A stretch of DNA of 64,000 bases from Pannonibacter indicus (lineage in GTDB: Bacteria; Pseudomonadota; Alphaproteobacteria; Rhizobiales; Stappiaceae), in the NCBI RefSeq assembly GCF_001418225.1, contig NZ_LIPT01000007.1:62001-126000 (forward strand). Reading direction: 5' to 3'. The notes beneath the pieces are model-generated. The model was not told the origin of the DNA and made no database searches. It saw only the letters and a program-made list of their open reading frames with translations. This document shows, piece by piece, positions 9,776 to 18,961 of this stretch. A program made the translations under genes and the position numbers. Within the stretch, counting starts at the first letter, position 1. Every line of letters begins with the position of its first letter.

Positions 9776-9856
9776 GGCGTCACGATAACGTTGCAACCGG
9801 CCCGGCGTCGAGCGCTAATCCAGAGCAATATGCCATGAAATCAGGCAATTGCCGGC

Positions 9857-10330
9857 TCACTCCGTGTCCGGCTGCCCCTGCTCGCGGGCAACTTTCTGGC
9901 GCAGGGCAATCCGCTCGCGCGAGGAGACACCGAGCAACTCCGAGACACGCCAGATGGTGTTGTCCTCGAACTCGTGCACGTGGCCGTCCGCATAGACAAG
10001 CTGCCACATCAGCTCGATGATCTTCTGGCGTTCCTCTTCATCCAGCTTGCGCTTCAGGACGGAGGTGAAGCCGTACATGTCGACAGCTTCGTTGTCCTTG
10101 TCCGTGGCAAGGGCCACAAGCTCGGCCGTTTCGCTGTCGCTCAGGGAATAATGGGTCTTCAGGATCGAGGTGAGCTTGGTCTTCTCCACGTCATCGACTT
10201 CGCCATCCACACTGATGACATGGACGAGCAAAGCGGCGACGGCCAGCCGGTGATCATCTTCGGCGAAAGTCAGATTGTCGCTGTCGCCAAAGGTGACGTC
10301 CTTGATGAAGCGCTTGAAAGCATCGAGCAT
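9857..10330 (-). CDS. TerB-like tellurite resistance family protein
   Basis: A 157-residue acidic, all-helical protein of the TerB family. The pattern VSVDGEVDDVEK near residue 45 and YADGHVHEFED near residue 115 are the two Asp-rich metal-binding helical hairpins of this fold. TerB-like proteins are cytoplasmic and were first seen in tellurite resistance, but most copies like this one have no known role. The ATG at 10330 fits the conserved N-terminus MLDAFKRF; the open frame upstream is not conserved. It is divergent from the iron operon that follows. Confidence 0.8.
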   Translation of the reverse strand: MLDAFKRFIKDVTFGDSDNLTFAEDDHRLAVAALLVHVISVDGEVDDVEKTKLTSILKTHYSLSDSETAELVALATDKDNEAVDMYGFTSVLKRKLDEEERQKIIELMWQLVYADGHVHEFEDNTIWRVSELLGVSSRERIALRQKVAREQGQPDTE

Positions 10331-10523
10331 AAAATCATCCGTCCTGAACTCTTGGGCGCGGGACCCGTTAACCGCAGCGGTTCTGGGTTCTCGCCACCGG
10401 ATATCCGTATCTTCCCTGAGATATAGGTGAAGGCGTGGCGGAAAAACCACCCGAAAACCTGACTTTGGGCCACAAGCGCGTGAGGTGTTGTCCGTTTGCA
10501 CCGCTGCCTGCGCTGTTTTGTAA

Positions 10524-10542
10524 CTTGACACAAACCTTCAAG
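10524..10542 (+). promoter_or_regulatory. IRO-box-like dyad (possible RirA site) ahead of the imelysin operon
   Basis: CTTGA-N9-TCAAG, containing the TGA-N9-TCA pattern published for RirA-controlled iron genes in rhizobia. The left arm overlaps a TTGACA -35-like hexamer at 10525. It lies about 122 bases before the first imelysin gene in the 333-base gap between the TerB gene and this operon; I see nothing else in that gap. The core pattern is short, so chance is possible. Confidence 0.5.
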
Positions 10543-10663
10543 AATTGTCTTGTCCGCCGAGACCTGCCGCAGGCGCGTGCCCCTCTTCCGCCAGATCCGG
10601 GACATTTCTGCCGGGCAGTCACCGGGCGGCGCTGGGGCCGTCCGATGCCCAGGGAGATTGCCC

Positions 10664-11947
10664 ATGACCCGCTCGTTCAAAGCCATTCTGTTTGCAGCCA
10701 CTGCGATGATGGCCCTTCCCGCCACCATTTCCGCCCATGCGGCCGATGTGAAGGCGGCCGATGTTCTGGCCACCTATCAGGATGTCGCGGCTGCGGCCTA
10801 TGCGGATTCCGTCACCTCTGCCAAGGCGCTGAAGGTTGCCATCGATGCGCTGATTGCCAAGCCCAATGACGAAACGCTGGCTGCCGCCCGCAAGGCCTGG
10901 ATTGCCGCCCGCAATCCCTATCAGCAGACGGAGGCCTACCGTTTCGGCAATGCCATTGTGGATGACTGGGAGGGGCGGGTGAACGCCTGGCCGCTGGACG
11001 AGGGCCTGATCGACTATGTGGATGTGTCCTATGGCGATAGTTCCGAAGAAAATCCGCTTTATGCGGCTAATGTCATCGCCAATCCGAAGTTGCAACTGAA
11101 TGGTGAAGAACTCGACGCCACGGTGATCACGCCGGAGTTTCTGTCGGAAAAGCTTCAGGAGGCAGGTGGTGTCGAGGCCAATGTGGCGACCGGCTACCAC
11201 GCCATCGAGTTTCTGCTCTGGGGGCAGGATCTGAATGGCACGGGTCCGGGCGCGGGCAACCGTCCGGCTACGGATTTTGATCCGGCCAATTGCACCGGCG
11301 GCAATTGTGAGCGGCGCATCCAGTATCTGCAGGCGGCAACGGACCTGCTGATTGCTGATCTGGAAGAAATGGCGGCTGCCTGGGCTCCGGGTGGTGCGGC
11401 GCGCGAGGAGCTTGCGGCCAAGGGTGAAGCGGGCGGCCTTGCCACCATCTTCACCGGCATGGGCTCGCTCTCCTACGGCGAACTGGCCGGCGAGCGCATG
11501 AAGCTCGGCCTCATGCTGCACGATCCGGAAGAGGAGCATGACTGCTTCTCCGACAACACCCACATGTCTCATTACAACGACGTGGCCGGCATCCGGAATG
11601 TCTATTTCGGCACCTATACCCGCCTTGATGGCAGCAAGGTCTCCGGTCCGTCGCTGGCAGATCTGGTCGCTTCGAAGGACAAGGCCGTCGCGGAGGAGCT
11701 GAAGGGCAAGCTTGATGCATCGCTCGCCGCGTTCGACAAGCTCAAGACCCGCGCTGAAACGGTCGAGGCCTATGACCAGATGATTGGTGAAGGCAACGCG
11801 GAGGGCAATGCCGTTGTGCAGGCCGCCGTGGACAGCCTGATCGATCAGACCAAGTCGATCGAGCGCGCCGTTGCCGTGCTGGGCCTTGAGTCCATCGCCT
11901 TCGAAGGCTCTGACAGCCTGGACAATCCGGGCGCAGTCTTCCAGTAA
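10664..11947 (+). CDS. imelysin-family (peptidase M75) periplasmic iron-regulated protein
   Basis: A 427-residue secreted protein with a signal peptide ending near SAHA-AD. It belongs to the imelysin family (EfeO/IrpA/ICMP-like), thought to bind or pass iron in the periplasm. The family motif GxHxxE is present as GYHAIEFLLWGQDL near residue 180, and a second conserved box DNTHMSHYND near residue 295. AGGGAG precedes the ATG at 10664; the longer frame from 10550 is not secretory. It opens an apparent operon with a di-haem protein, a second imelysin and a DUF1513 protein, an arrangement known in alpha- and gammaproteobacteria and tied to iron uptake. Confidence 0.9.
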   Translation: MTRSFKAILFAATAMMALPATISAHAADVKAADVLATYQDVAAAAYADSVTSAKALKVAIDALIAKPNDETLAAARKAWIAARNPYQQTEAYRFGNAIVDDWEGRVNAWPLDEGLIDYVDVSYGDSSEENPLYAANVIANPKLQLNGEELDATVITPEFLSEKLQEAGGVEANVATGYHAIEFLLWGQDLNGTGPGAGNRPATDFDPANCTGGNCERRIQYLQAATDLLIADLEEMAAAWAPGGAAREELAAKGEAGGLATIFTGMGSLSYGELAGERMKLGLMLHDPEEEHDCFSDNTHMSHYNDVAGIRNVYFGTYTRLDGSKVSGPSLADLVASKDKAVAEELKGKLDASLAAFDKLKTRAETVEAYDQMIGEGNAEGNAVVQAAVDSLIDQTKSIERAVAVLGLESIAFEGSDSLDNPGAVFQ

Positions 11948-12010
11948 GGACGGACTGGACGCGACAACGGGGATGGGGAGTTTTCCCTTTCCGGGGCTTG
12001 CAAGGCTTCT

Positions 12011-12052
12011 CCATCGTCATCCGGACGCGCCCCGCGCGATCCGGGATGATGG
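12011..12052. repeat. REP-like palindromic element
   Basis: CCATCGTCATCCGGA and TCCGGGATGATGG pair across a CG-rich centre in the 205-base gap between the first imelysin gene and the di-haem gene. The form (a CCGGAT arm pair around a GC-rich middle) is like the abundant intergenic palindromes of alphaproteobacterial genomes. It may also trim or stop the upstream mRNA. Confidence 0.55.
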
Positions 12053-12152
12053 AAGGGCTGACGGTTTAAGAGACGGGGAGGGGACTGTGTTTCTCTCTCC
12101 TGCCGCTGCAGAGGGGTGTGGCTGATCTTTCCTGAACAGCCAGGGGAACAGC

Positions 12153-13697
12153 ATGATTTTCTTGCGATGGAGGCGTTTTGCGGCTCCGGCCCGGCTTGCG
12201 GCCGGTATCTGCCTTGTTGCGGGGGCCAGCGCTGCGGCCGCGCAGACGCGTGCGCTTGATCACCGGCATGATCTGACAACGGCGGACCGGGAAAAGGCTG
12301 CAAAAGTGCTGGCCGCTCCTGAAAATTTTGCCGTGCCCGAGCCTTTCGAGGACATGCCGGGCGGTGCTGCCACTTCGCGCAAGCGTATCAACCGGGATGC
12401 CTTTTCCCATCCGTCCGCTAATCTCAGTTTCGAAGAGCAGCAAACCTTCCGGGTCGGTAACGGTATCTTCCGCAAGTTCTGGGTCTCTGCACCGTCCTCC
12501 ACGCAAGCCTCGGACGGGCTGGGGCCGCTTTACAATGCGCGCTCCTGCCAGGGCTGCCATCTGAAGGACGGGCGTGGTGCGCCGCCTCAGCCGGGTGAGC
12601 CCGCCGTCTCCCTGTTCCTGCGGCTGTCAGTGCCGCCGGTGACGGAAGAGGAGCGGCAGGCATTGGCAGACCGGCAGGTGGCCACGCTGCCGGAGCCTGT
12701 CTATGGCGGCCAGTTTCAGACCTTCGCCGTGCCGGGCCTGGCGCCGGAAGGGGAACTGCGGATCACTTACGAGGATCTGCCTGTGGCACTGTCTGGCGGC
12801 GAAACGGTTGTCTTGCAGAAGCCGCGCTATGAGGCAGCGAACCTTGCCTATGGTCCCATGCGGCCAGACACGATGATCTCGCCCCGTGTTGCGCCGCAGA
12901 TGATCGGGCTTGGGCTTCTGGAGGCGATTCACCCGGCGGATCTCGAAGCTCTTGCCGACCCGGACGATGCGGATGGCAACGGCATTTCCGGCCGTCTCAG
13001 CCTTGTGCGGGATCCTGCAAGCGGCGAGCTTGTGCCGGGGCGCTTTGGCTGGAAGGCGACGATGCCGGATGTGCGGGCGCAGAGCGCTGCGGCCTTTTCG
13101 GGCGACATCGGTATTTCGACGCCGGAACATCCGGATCCTTACGGCGATTGCACGGCAGCCCAGACAGCCTGCCGTGCCCTGCCCACGGGCGGGCAGGACC
13201 GGTTGGGGGAAACGGAAGCGCCCGGCCCGGTGATGGATCTTGTCACGTTCTACTCGGAGAACCTTGCCGTGCCCGCCCGGCGGGACATGGCTGATCCCGA
13301 TGTGCTGAGGGGCAAGGAGGTGTTCTATGGCACCGGCTGCGCCTCCTGCCATGTGCCGAAATACGTTACCCGCAAGGACGCAAAAAACCCGGCGCACAGT
13401 TTCCAGCTCATCTGGCCCTATACCGATCTGCTGCTGCATGACATGGGTGAAGGGCTGGCGGATAACCGCCCGGATGGGGATGCCGGTGGCCGCGAATGGC
13501 GGACGGCGCCGCTTTGGGGTATTGGTCTGACGCAGACCGTCAGTGGCCACACCCGTTTCCTCCACGACGGGCGGGCCCGCTCGCTGCTGGAGGCCGTGCT
13601 CTGGCATGGCGGCGAGGCGCAGGCCGCACGCGATGCGGTGGTGGCCATGCCGCCAGAGGACCGCGCCGCCCTGATCCGTTTTCTGGAGTCTCTTTGA
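12153..13697 (+). CDS. di-haem DUF1111 'thiol oxidoreductase' family cytochrome
   Basis: A 514-residue exported protein (signal peptide ending AAAA-Q near residue 30) of the DUF1111 di-haem family. It has two c-type haem sites, CQGCH near residue 133 and CASCH near residue 393. The family is often called thiol oxidoreductase, but no enzyme activity is well established; gene context always ties it to imelysins and iron. It probably moves electrons in the periplasm, perhaps changing iron between Fe2+ and Fe3+. The stop overlaps the ATG of the next gene (TGATG), a sign of coupled translation. Confidence 0.88.
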   Translation: MIFLRWRRFAAPARLAAGICLVAGASAAAAQTRALDHRHDLTTADREKAAKVLAAPENFAVPEPFEDMPGGAATSRKRINRDAFSHPSANLSFEEQQTFRVGNGIFRKFWVSAPSSTQASDGLGPLYNARSCQGCHLKDGRGAPPQPGEPAVSLFLRLSVPPVTEEERQALADRQVATLPEPVYGGQFQTFAVPGLAPEGELRITYEDLPVALSGGETVVLQKPRYEAANLAYGPMRPDTMISPRVAPQMIGLGLLEAIHPADLEALADPDDADGNGISGRLSLVRDPASGELVPGRFGWKATMPDVRAQSAAAFSGDIGISTPEHPDPYGDCTAAQTACRALPTGGQDRLGETEAPGPVMDLVTFYSENLAVPARRDMADPDVLRGKEVFYGTGCASCHVPKYVTRKDAKNPAHSFQLIWPYTDLLLHDMGEGLADNRPDGDAGGREWRTAPLWGIGLTQTVSGHTRFLHDGRARSLLEAVLWHGGEAQAARDAVVAMPPEDRAALIRFLESL

Positions 13698-14794
13698 TGC
13701 GCCGCATTGCCTGCCTTGCCCTTGCCTTTGCCAGCACTCTCCTGCCTTTGCATGCGCAGGAAAGGGCTGGCTATGCGGATTATGTGAAAGGGGCGGTCGA
13801 GGGCTATATCCGGCCGGAGACCCGTGCCTTTGCCAATGCTGCCACGCGTCTGCCCACGGCTGTTGAGGACGCCTGCAAGAGCCCTGGCACGGAGACGGCG
13901 GATGAGTTCCGCGTTGCCTATGGCGGTGCCGTGGCCGCTTTTGGCCGGATCAGTTTCCTGCGCTATGGCCCGCTGGCGGAAGAAAGCCGGCTGGAACGTA
14001 TCGCTTTCCTGCCCGATGCGCGCGGCGTGGCGCAGCGGCAGATCCGCAAGCTGGTGGCAGAGCGGGATGAAAGCGCCACCACACCTGAAAGCCTTGCCGC
14101 CAAGAGCGTGGCCGTTCAGGGCCTGACGGCGCTGCAACTGGCGGCCTTTGATGACGACGGCCAGGTGACGCTGGGCGGCACGGATGAGGCGGGCGTCTAT
14201 GCCTGCGCTTATGCGCAGGCGCTCGCCGTCAATCTGGCGCAGCTCTCCGGCGAAGTTGCTGCCCTTTGGGAGGCGCCGGACGGGTTCAGCGGGCAGCTTG
14301 AAGCCGCGGGGCCTGACAACCCACGCTTCCGCAACAGCAAGGAAGCGGCGGAAACCCTGTTCAATGCGCTGGTGACCGGGCTGGTGATCGTGCGCGATCA
14401 GGATGTTATCCCCGCTTTTGGCCCAGCGCTGGGCAATGATCCGGCATCGGCAAAGCCCAACCGCATACCTTTTTCCCGCGCCAATTTCGGGCAGGCCTAT
14501 ATCGCCAGTGAACTGACCGGCATCCGCGATTTCATCCGCGCCTCGAATTATGCAAAGGGCGTGGACAGCGAAGGTGAGTGGATTGCCGCGAGCCTTGAAT
14601 TCGAGGTTTCCAATTCACTCAAGGCACTCGCCCGCGCCGGTGAGCCCATGCGCGAGACGGTGAAGACGCCTGAAGGCTACAAGGCCTTGTCGGACATGCT
14701 GATTTCGTTGAAGGGCCTGCGCGATCTCGTTGCGCTCAATCTGGCCGGATCGCTGGATATGACTGGAGGCTTCAATGCGCTGGACGGCGACTGA
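13697..14794 (+). CDS. second imelysin-family periplasmic protein
   Basis: A 365-residue protein with a signal peptide cut near LHAQ and an imelysin-like helical domain. Unlike the first imelysin in the operon, I do not find a GxHxxE motif in it, so it is a diverged paralogue that may bind a different ligand or serve a structural role. It overlaps the di-haem gene by 1 base and the DUF1513 gene by 20 bases, so all three are surely co-transcribed. Family placement rests on overall composition, length and the fixed gene order. Confidence 0.75.
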   Translation: MRRIACLALAFASTLLPLHAQERAGYADYVKGAVEGYIRPETRAFANAATRLPTAVEDACKSPGTETADEFRVAYGGAVAAFGRISFLRYGPLAEESRLERIAFLPDARGVAQRQIRKLVAERDESATTPESLAAKSVAVQGLTALQLAAFDDDGQVTLGGTDEAGVYACAYAQALAVNLAQLSGEVAALWEAPDGFSGQLEAAGPDNPRFRNSKEAAETLFNALVTGLVIVRDQDVIPAFGPALGNDPASAKPNRIPFSRANFGQAYIASELTGIRDFIRASNYAKGVDSEGEWIAASLEFEVSNSLKALARAGEPMRETVKTPEGYKALSDMLISLKGLRDLVALNLAGSLDMTGGFNALDGD

Positions 14795-15938
14795 TGCGCT
14801 GGTGTTGAACCGCAGGCGGTTTCTAACGGGTCTTGGCCTGACAACCGCCGCTGCGCTGATGACCTTGCCCGCGGACGCTGCAGTCAAGCTCCTTGGCGCG
14901 GACCTGGACGAGCCGCTGTTCGCCAGCGCCCGGCGCAATGCGGACGGGAGCCATGCGGTCGCCATCCTGACAGCCGATGGCCGGGACGTGATGGAGGTGC
15001 CGCTGCCCGCACGCGGCCATGGCGTGGCCCTGTCACCGGACGGCCGCAGGCTGGCCGCCTTCGCCCGCCGCCCGGGCCATTTCATCATGCTGATTGACCG
15101 GAGCGGGGAAACTCCGCCGCAGCTGACGGAAGCCGGGCCCGGGCGCCACTACTATGGCCATGGCGTCTTTTCGGCTGACGGGCGGCTGCTTTATGCGGTC
15201 GAGAACGCCTTCGGCACGGTGGGGGAGGAAACGCAGGGGCGCGTCGGCATCTATGATGCCAGCGGCGAAATCCTGAAGCGCATCGGCGAGTTCGAGACCC
15301 ATGGCATCGGTCCGCATGACATTCTGCTGGCCGAGCAGGGCCGCGTGCTTGTGGTCGCCAATGGCGGCATCGACACCCATCCGGTCACCGGCCGCGAGAT
15401 GCTCAATCTCGACACGATGAAGCCCTCCATCGTCTATCTGGATGCGGCCTCCGGTGCGTTGCTCGCCCGGCATGAACTGGACAAGGATCTGCATCAGCTC
15501 TCGCTCCGCCACATGGCGCTGGACGGGCGCGGGCAGGTGTGGGTGGGTGGTCAGTTCGAGGGCGAGAAGAGCCATTTTCCGCAGCTTGTCGCTCGTCTGG
15601 AGCGGGACCGGAAAATGGAACTGGTGCCGCTGAAGAGCGATGTTCTGGCCCAGCTCGACAATTACATCGGCTCGGTTTCCGTCAATGCCAGCGGCGATGT
15701 GGTGGCGCTGTCCTGCCCGCGCGGAGGGCGCATTCTCTATATGGCTGCAGACAGCGGCGTCTTGCTCGGTATGGATACGATCACCGACGGCTGCGGCCTT
15801 GCCGCCATCGATGCGCACGGCTTCCTTGTCTCCGACGGCAACGGCGGCCTCAGCCTTGCCGAAGACCCCCGCACACGGGCGCAATCCCTCGCCTTCGTGC
15901 CGGGCATCTCCTGGGACAACCACATGCTGGCGCTTTGA
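14775..15938 (+). CDS. DUF1513 beta-propeller-like protein with Tat-type signal
   Basis: A 387-residue protein starting with NRRRFLTGLGL, a twin-arginine-like export signal, followed by repeated blade-like segments (SPDGRRLAAF, SADGRLLYAV) typical of a DUF1513 beta-propeller. DUF1513 proteins stand last in imelysin/DUF1111 operons. Export by Tat would mean it folds in the cytoplasm, perhaps with a cofactor. Its start lies inside the end of the imelysin gene. Function unknown; a periplasmic iron role is inferred from its neighbours. Confidence 0.85.
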   Translation: MRWTATDALVLNRRRFLTGLGLTTAAALMTLPADAAVKLLGADLDEPLFASARRNADGSHAVAILTADGRDVMEVPLPARGHGVALSPDGRRLAAFARRPGHFIMLIDRSGETPPQLTEAGPGRHYYGHGVFSADGRLLYAVENAFGTVGEETQGRVGIYDASGEILKRIGEFETHGIGPHDILLAEQGRVLVVANGGIDTHPVTGREMLNLDTMKPSIVYLDAASGALLARHELDKDLHQLSLRHMALDGRGQVWVGGQFEGEKSHFPQLVARLERDRKMELVPLKSDVLAQLDNYIGSVSVNASGDVVALSCPRGGRILYMAADSGVLLGMDTITDGCGLAAIDAHGFLVSDGNGGLSLAEDPRTRAQSLAFVPGISWDNHMLAL

Positions 15939-16187
15939 CGGCGGCTTGATTCGACATGCAATCCTGAGAGTTACCCGGAGTTATGTGTCTGATTGGTATT
16001 GAAGCGTCTCCGTGCCCCTCCTCTCAAGGGGGGGAATGAGAGGTCACAGCCAGACAAGCAGATCCTTGAAATTACTTATCTTTTCCAGCTTCAAAGTAAC
16101 GTCTGTGGCGCTTTCCTGCACGATGCGTGAATCCGGAAGCCCCTGAAAGGTGGGAGAGGCGTGCTGCGGGCACAGGTAGTGCTCGCC

Positions 16188-17264
16188 TCACCTCTGCCGT
16201 GCCATCAGCCAGATGAAGAACAGGCCGCCGGCGAGGCCGGTGACAATGCCGATGGGCATGTCTTCCGGGGCCATGACGACGCGGGCGCAGATGTCGGCAA
16301 AGATCAGGAACAGGGCTCCGGCCAGTGCGGACAGCGGCAGGACGCGGGCGTTGTCGCCGCCCGCCACCAGCCGCACCAGATGCGGCATCATCAGGCCGAC
16401 GAAGCCGATGATGCCGGAGAAGGCGACCGACACGCCGGTGATGAGGGCGCCCGCCACAAACACCGACAGCCGCAGCCGGTTGACGGGGATGCCGAGCGTT
16501 GCCGCCGTCTCGTCCCCCAGCGTGATGGCGTTCAGCTGGCCCGCCTTCAGCCACAGCCAGATCCCGCAGGGCAGGAGCACGGCCAGCGGGTAGAGCAGGT
16601 GGCTCCACTGGGCAAGGCCCAGCCCGCCGAGCATCCAGAACACCACCGTATGGGTGGCCTTGGGATCGGCCAGGAAGATCAGGATGTTGGCGCAGGCCAT
16701 GATGACGAAGGACACGGCAACGCCCGCCAGCACCAGCCGGTCGGGCGAACCGGCCCGCGTGATCCGCACCACGCAAAGAACGATGGCTGTTGCCCCCAGC
16801 GCGCCGAAGAAGGCGAGTAGCGGCACGGTCAGCAGCCCGAGAAACAGCCCCGTATGCAGCAGCGCCAGAATGGCGCCGAAGGCAGCGCCTGAGGAAATGC
16901 CGAGCAGGTGCGGGTCCGCCAGCTGGTTGCGGGTAACCGATTGCAGGGCGGCACCGGTCATGGCAAGGCCCGCGCCGACAAGAGCTGCCAGCAGCGCCCG
17001 GGGAAAGCGCACATCCCAGACGATGGCCTCGCGCGCCGCGCTCCAGGTCTTCTCCACCGATCCGTGAAAGATCTTCGACAGAAGGATCCCAGCGACATCC
17101 GCAGGCGGCACGGCGACGGCGCCCACGGCCAGGGCGGCAATCACCGCCGTGGCCAGAAGGGCAAAGCACAAGGCCGCGATGGCCAGCACCGGCCAGATTC
17201 TGGACCGGTGCCGGTCCGGTGCGCCTGTCAGCGCATCGGCCTCAGTTGCGTGCGAAACCGTCAA
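16188..17264 (-). CDS. FecCD/BtuC-family ABC transporter permease
   Basis: A 358-residue permease of the FecCD family, which moves ferric siderophores, haem or vitamin B12 across the inner membrane. It shows about ten hydrophobic segments and the family signatures PRALLAALVGAGLAMTGAALQ (about 80-100) and GFVGLMMPHLVRLVAG, with the EDMPIGIVTGLAGG box at the end. I chose the TTG at 17264 because GGAG lies 7 bases before it; it overlaps the binding-protein gene by 23 bases. Last gene of the riboswitch-led operon, so corrinoid is the likeliest cargo. Confidence 0.85.
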   Translation of the reverse strand: MTVSHATEADALTGAPDRHRSRIWPVLAIAALCFALLATAVIAALAVGAVAVPPADVAGILLSKIFHGSVEKTWSAAREAIVWDVRFPRALLAALVGAGLAMTGAALQSVTRNQLADPHLLGISSGAAFGAILALLHTGLFLGLLTVPLLAFFGALGATAIVLCVVRITRAGSPDRLVLAGVAVSFVIMACANILIFLADPKATHTVVFWMLGGLGLAQWSHLLYPLAVLLPCGIWLWLKAGQLNAITLGDETAATLGIPVNRLRLSVFVAGALITGVSVAFSGIIGFVGLMMPHLVRLVAGGDNARVLPLSALAGALFLIFADICARVVMAPEDMPIGIVTGLAGGLFFIWLMARQR

Positions 17265-18183
17265 CGAGCTTCTCCACGGCGCGGATGTTGCGGGGGCCGG
17301 GCGTTGCCTCGACATATTCCAGCACGACAAAGCGGTCATTCTTCACCGCGTCGATGCTGGCAAAGGCCGGATTGGACTTCATGAAGGCGATCTTCTGCTC
17401 CGCCGTCACCTGCCCGTAGTTGACGATGACGACCACTTCCGGATTGCGCTCGATCACCGGTTCCCAGGCGACGGTGGCCCAGCTCTTGCCGAGATCATCC
17501 ATGATGTTGTGCCCGCCTGCGGCCTCGATGAGGGCGGTGGGCATGGCGTAGCGGCCGGCCGTGAAGGGCGTGTCCTCGCCGCTGTCATAGACGAAGACGC
17601 GCAGCGGCTCCTTGCCCGGCTCCTTCACCCCGGCCGTCACTTCAGCAAGCTTTGCCTCGTAACCGGCGACGAGCGCCTTGGCCTTGTCCTCGACGCCGAA
17701 GATCGTCCCGAGGTTCAACAGATCGTTGTACATGTCGGCCATGGAGATCTTCTCCTTGGGGCCGATGTGGATGCAGCTTTCGGTCAGCTCATAGACCTTG
17801 ATGCCGAAGGGGGCGAGGGTGTCCGGTGTCACTTCGCCGCCCACCTTCATGCCGTAGTTCCAGCCTGCGAAATAAAAGTCCGCCTCTGCACCCAGCAGCA
17901 CTTCCTTGGTGGGGTATTTTTCGGCGAGTTCCGGCAGTTCCTTCACGCCTTCACGCATCTCCGGATCCAGCGTCTTCCAGCCGGACACGCCGGTGTAGCC
18001 GGCCATGTGGTCCGTCAGGCCCAGCACCAGCATCATTTCGGTGAGGTTCACGTCGTTGGAAATGGCGCGGGCAGGGGCAGCGTCAAAGGTGACATCGCGG
18101 TTGCAGCTTTTCACCGTCACCGGATAGGCAAAGGCGCTGGCGGTTGTGGCCAGAAGGGCAGCGAGAGCAAGGGCTATACGCAT
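17242..18183 (-). CDS. BtuF-like periplasmic binding protein
   Basis: A 313-residue exported protein (signal peptide to about residue 19, ASAFA-YP) of the periplasmic binding family used by FecCD-type transporters (cobalamin, siderophores, haem). The N-terminal part has the usual PARAISNDVNLTEMMLVLGL segment and the C-terminal part the paired helix VVVIVNYG. It sits between the ATPase gene and the permease gene behind a cobalamin riboswitch, which favours a corrinoid or a cobalt chelate as ligand. Ferric siderophore binding cannot be ruled out from sequence. Confidence 0.85.
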   Translation of the reverse strand: MRIALALAALLATTASAFAYPVTVKSCNRDVTFDAAPARAISNDVNLTEMMLVLGLTDHMAGYTGVSGWKTLDPEMREGVKELPELAEKYPTKEVLLGAEADFYFAGWNYGMKVGGEVTPDTLAPFGIKVYELTESCIHIGPKEKISMADMYNDLLNLGTIFGVEDKAKALVAGYEAKLAEVTAGVKEPGKEPLRVFVYDSGEDTPFTAGRYAMPTALIEAAGGHNIMDDLGKSWATVAWEPVIERNPEVVVIVNYGQVTAEQKIAFMKSNPAFASIDAVKNDRFVVLEYVEATPGPRNIRAVEKLVDGFARN

Positions 18184-18193
18184 CGGTCAGATC

Positions 18194-18961
18194 TCACAAG
18201 TGAAAGGAAAAACGGGGGGAATGGCCGGAGGTATCGATCCGCGAACGGACGGAGAAGGCCCCGGCGATATTGGCTTCGGTCAGCGCCGCTCCCGGCGTGT
18301 CCATGGCGAGCACGGTGCCGTTGGCGAGCAGCAGCACCCGGTCGGCATGTTCTGCGGCCAGCGTCAGGTCATGCAGGGTGGTGATCACCGTCAGCGGCAG
18401 GCCGCGTAAAAGCGCCATCAGCTCCAGCTGGTGGCGGATGTCGAGATGGTTCGTCGGCTCATCAAGGATGAGCAGGCGCGGTTCCTGCGCCAGCGCACGG
18501 GCCACCAGCACGCGCTGGCGCTCTCCGCCGGACAGGGTGCCGAAGGAGCGTTCGCTCAGCGCCGTCAGGTGCAGCCGGGCCAGGGCATGCTCCACCACCT
18601 CGCCATCATGCGCTCCTGCTGCCGCAAGTCCGCGCTGATGCGGCAGGCGGCCGAGGCTGACGATCTGGCGCACGGTGAGGGCAAAATCCGTCGGCTGCTC
18701 CTGCAGCACCACGGCAATGCGGCGGGCCGTCTCGCGGCTCGACATGACCCAAAGGCTCGTGCCCTCCAGCCGCACATCACCGGTCTGCGGCTTGTGGAAG
18801 CGGTATAACAGCCGCAGCAGCGACGACTTACCCGCGCCATTGGCACCGCAGATGGCCAGCATCTCGCCCTGATTGACGGTGAAGCTGATCCCGGAGAGGA
18901 GCGCCAGATTCCCGCGCGGCCCCCAGCCGAGATTGTCCGCTTCAAAGAATGGCGCGCTCAC
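18194..18961 (-). CDS. FecE/BtuD-like ABC transporter ATPase
   Basis: A 255-residue ATPase with Walker A GANGAGKSS, signature LSGGERQRV, Walker B RLLILDEPTNHLD and the switch His in TTLHDL. The family is that of FecE and BtuD, the motors of siderophore and B12 importers. The GTG at 18961 overlaps the stop of the DUF1636 gene by 4 bases (GTGA), so translation is coupled. A longer frame extends upstream but only repeats the DUF1636 region in another frame. Confidence 0.9.
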   Translation of the reverse strand: MSAPFFEADNLGWGPRGNLALLSGISFTVNQGEMLAICGANGAGKSSLLRLLYRFHKPQTGDVRLEGTSLWVMSSRETARRIAVVLQEQPTDFALTVRQIVSLGRLPHQRGLAAAGAHDGEVVEHALARLHLTALSERSFGTLSGGERQRVLVARALAQEPRLLILDEPTNHLDIRHQLELMALLRGLPLTVITTLHDLTLAAEHADRVLLLANGTVLAMDTPGAALTEANIAGAFSVRSRIDTSGHSPRFSFHL

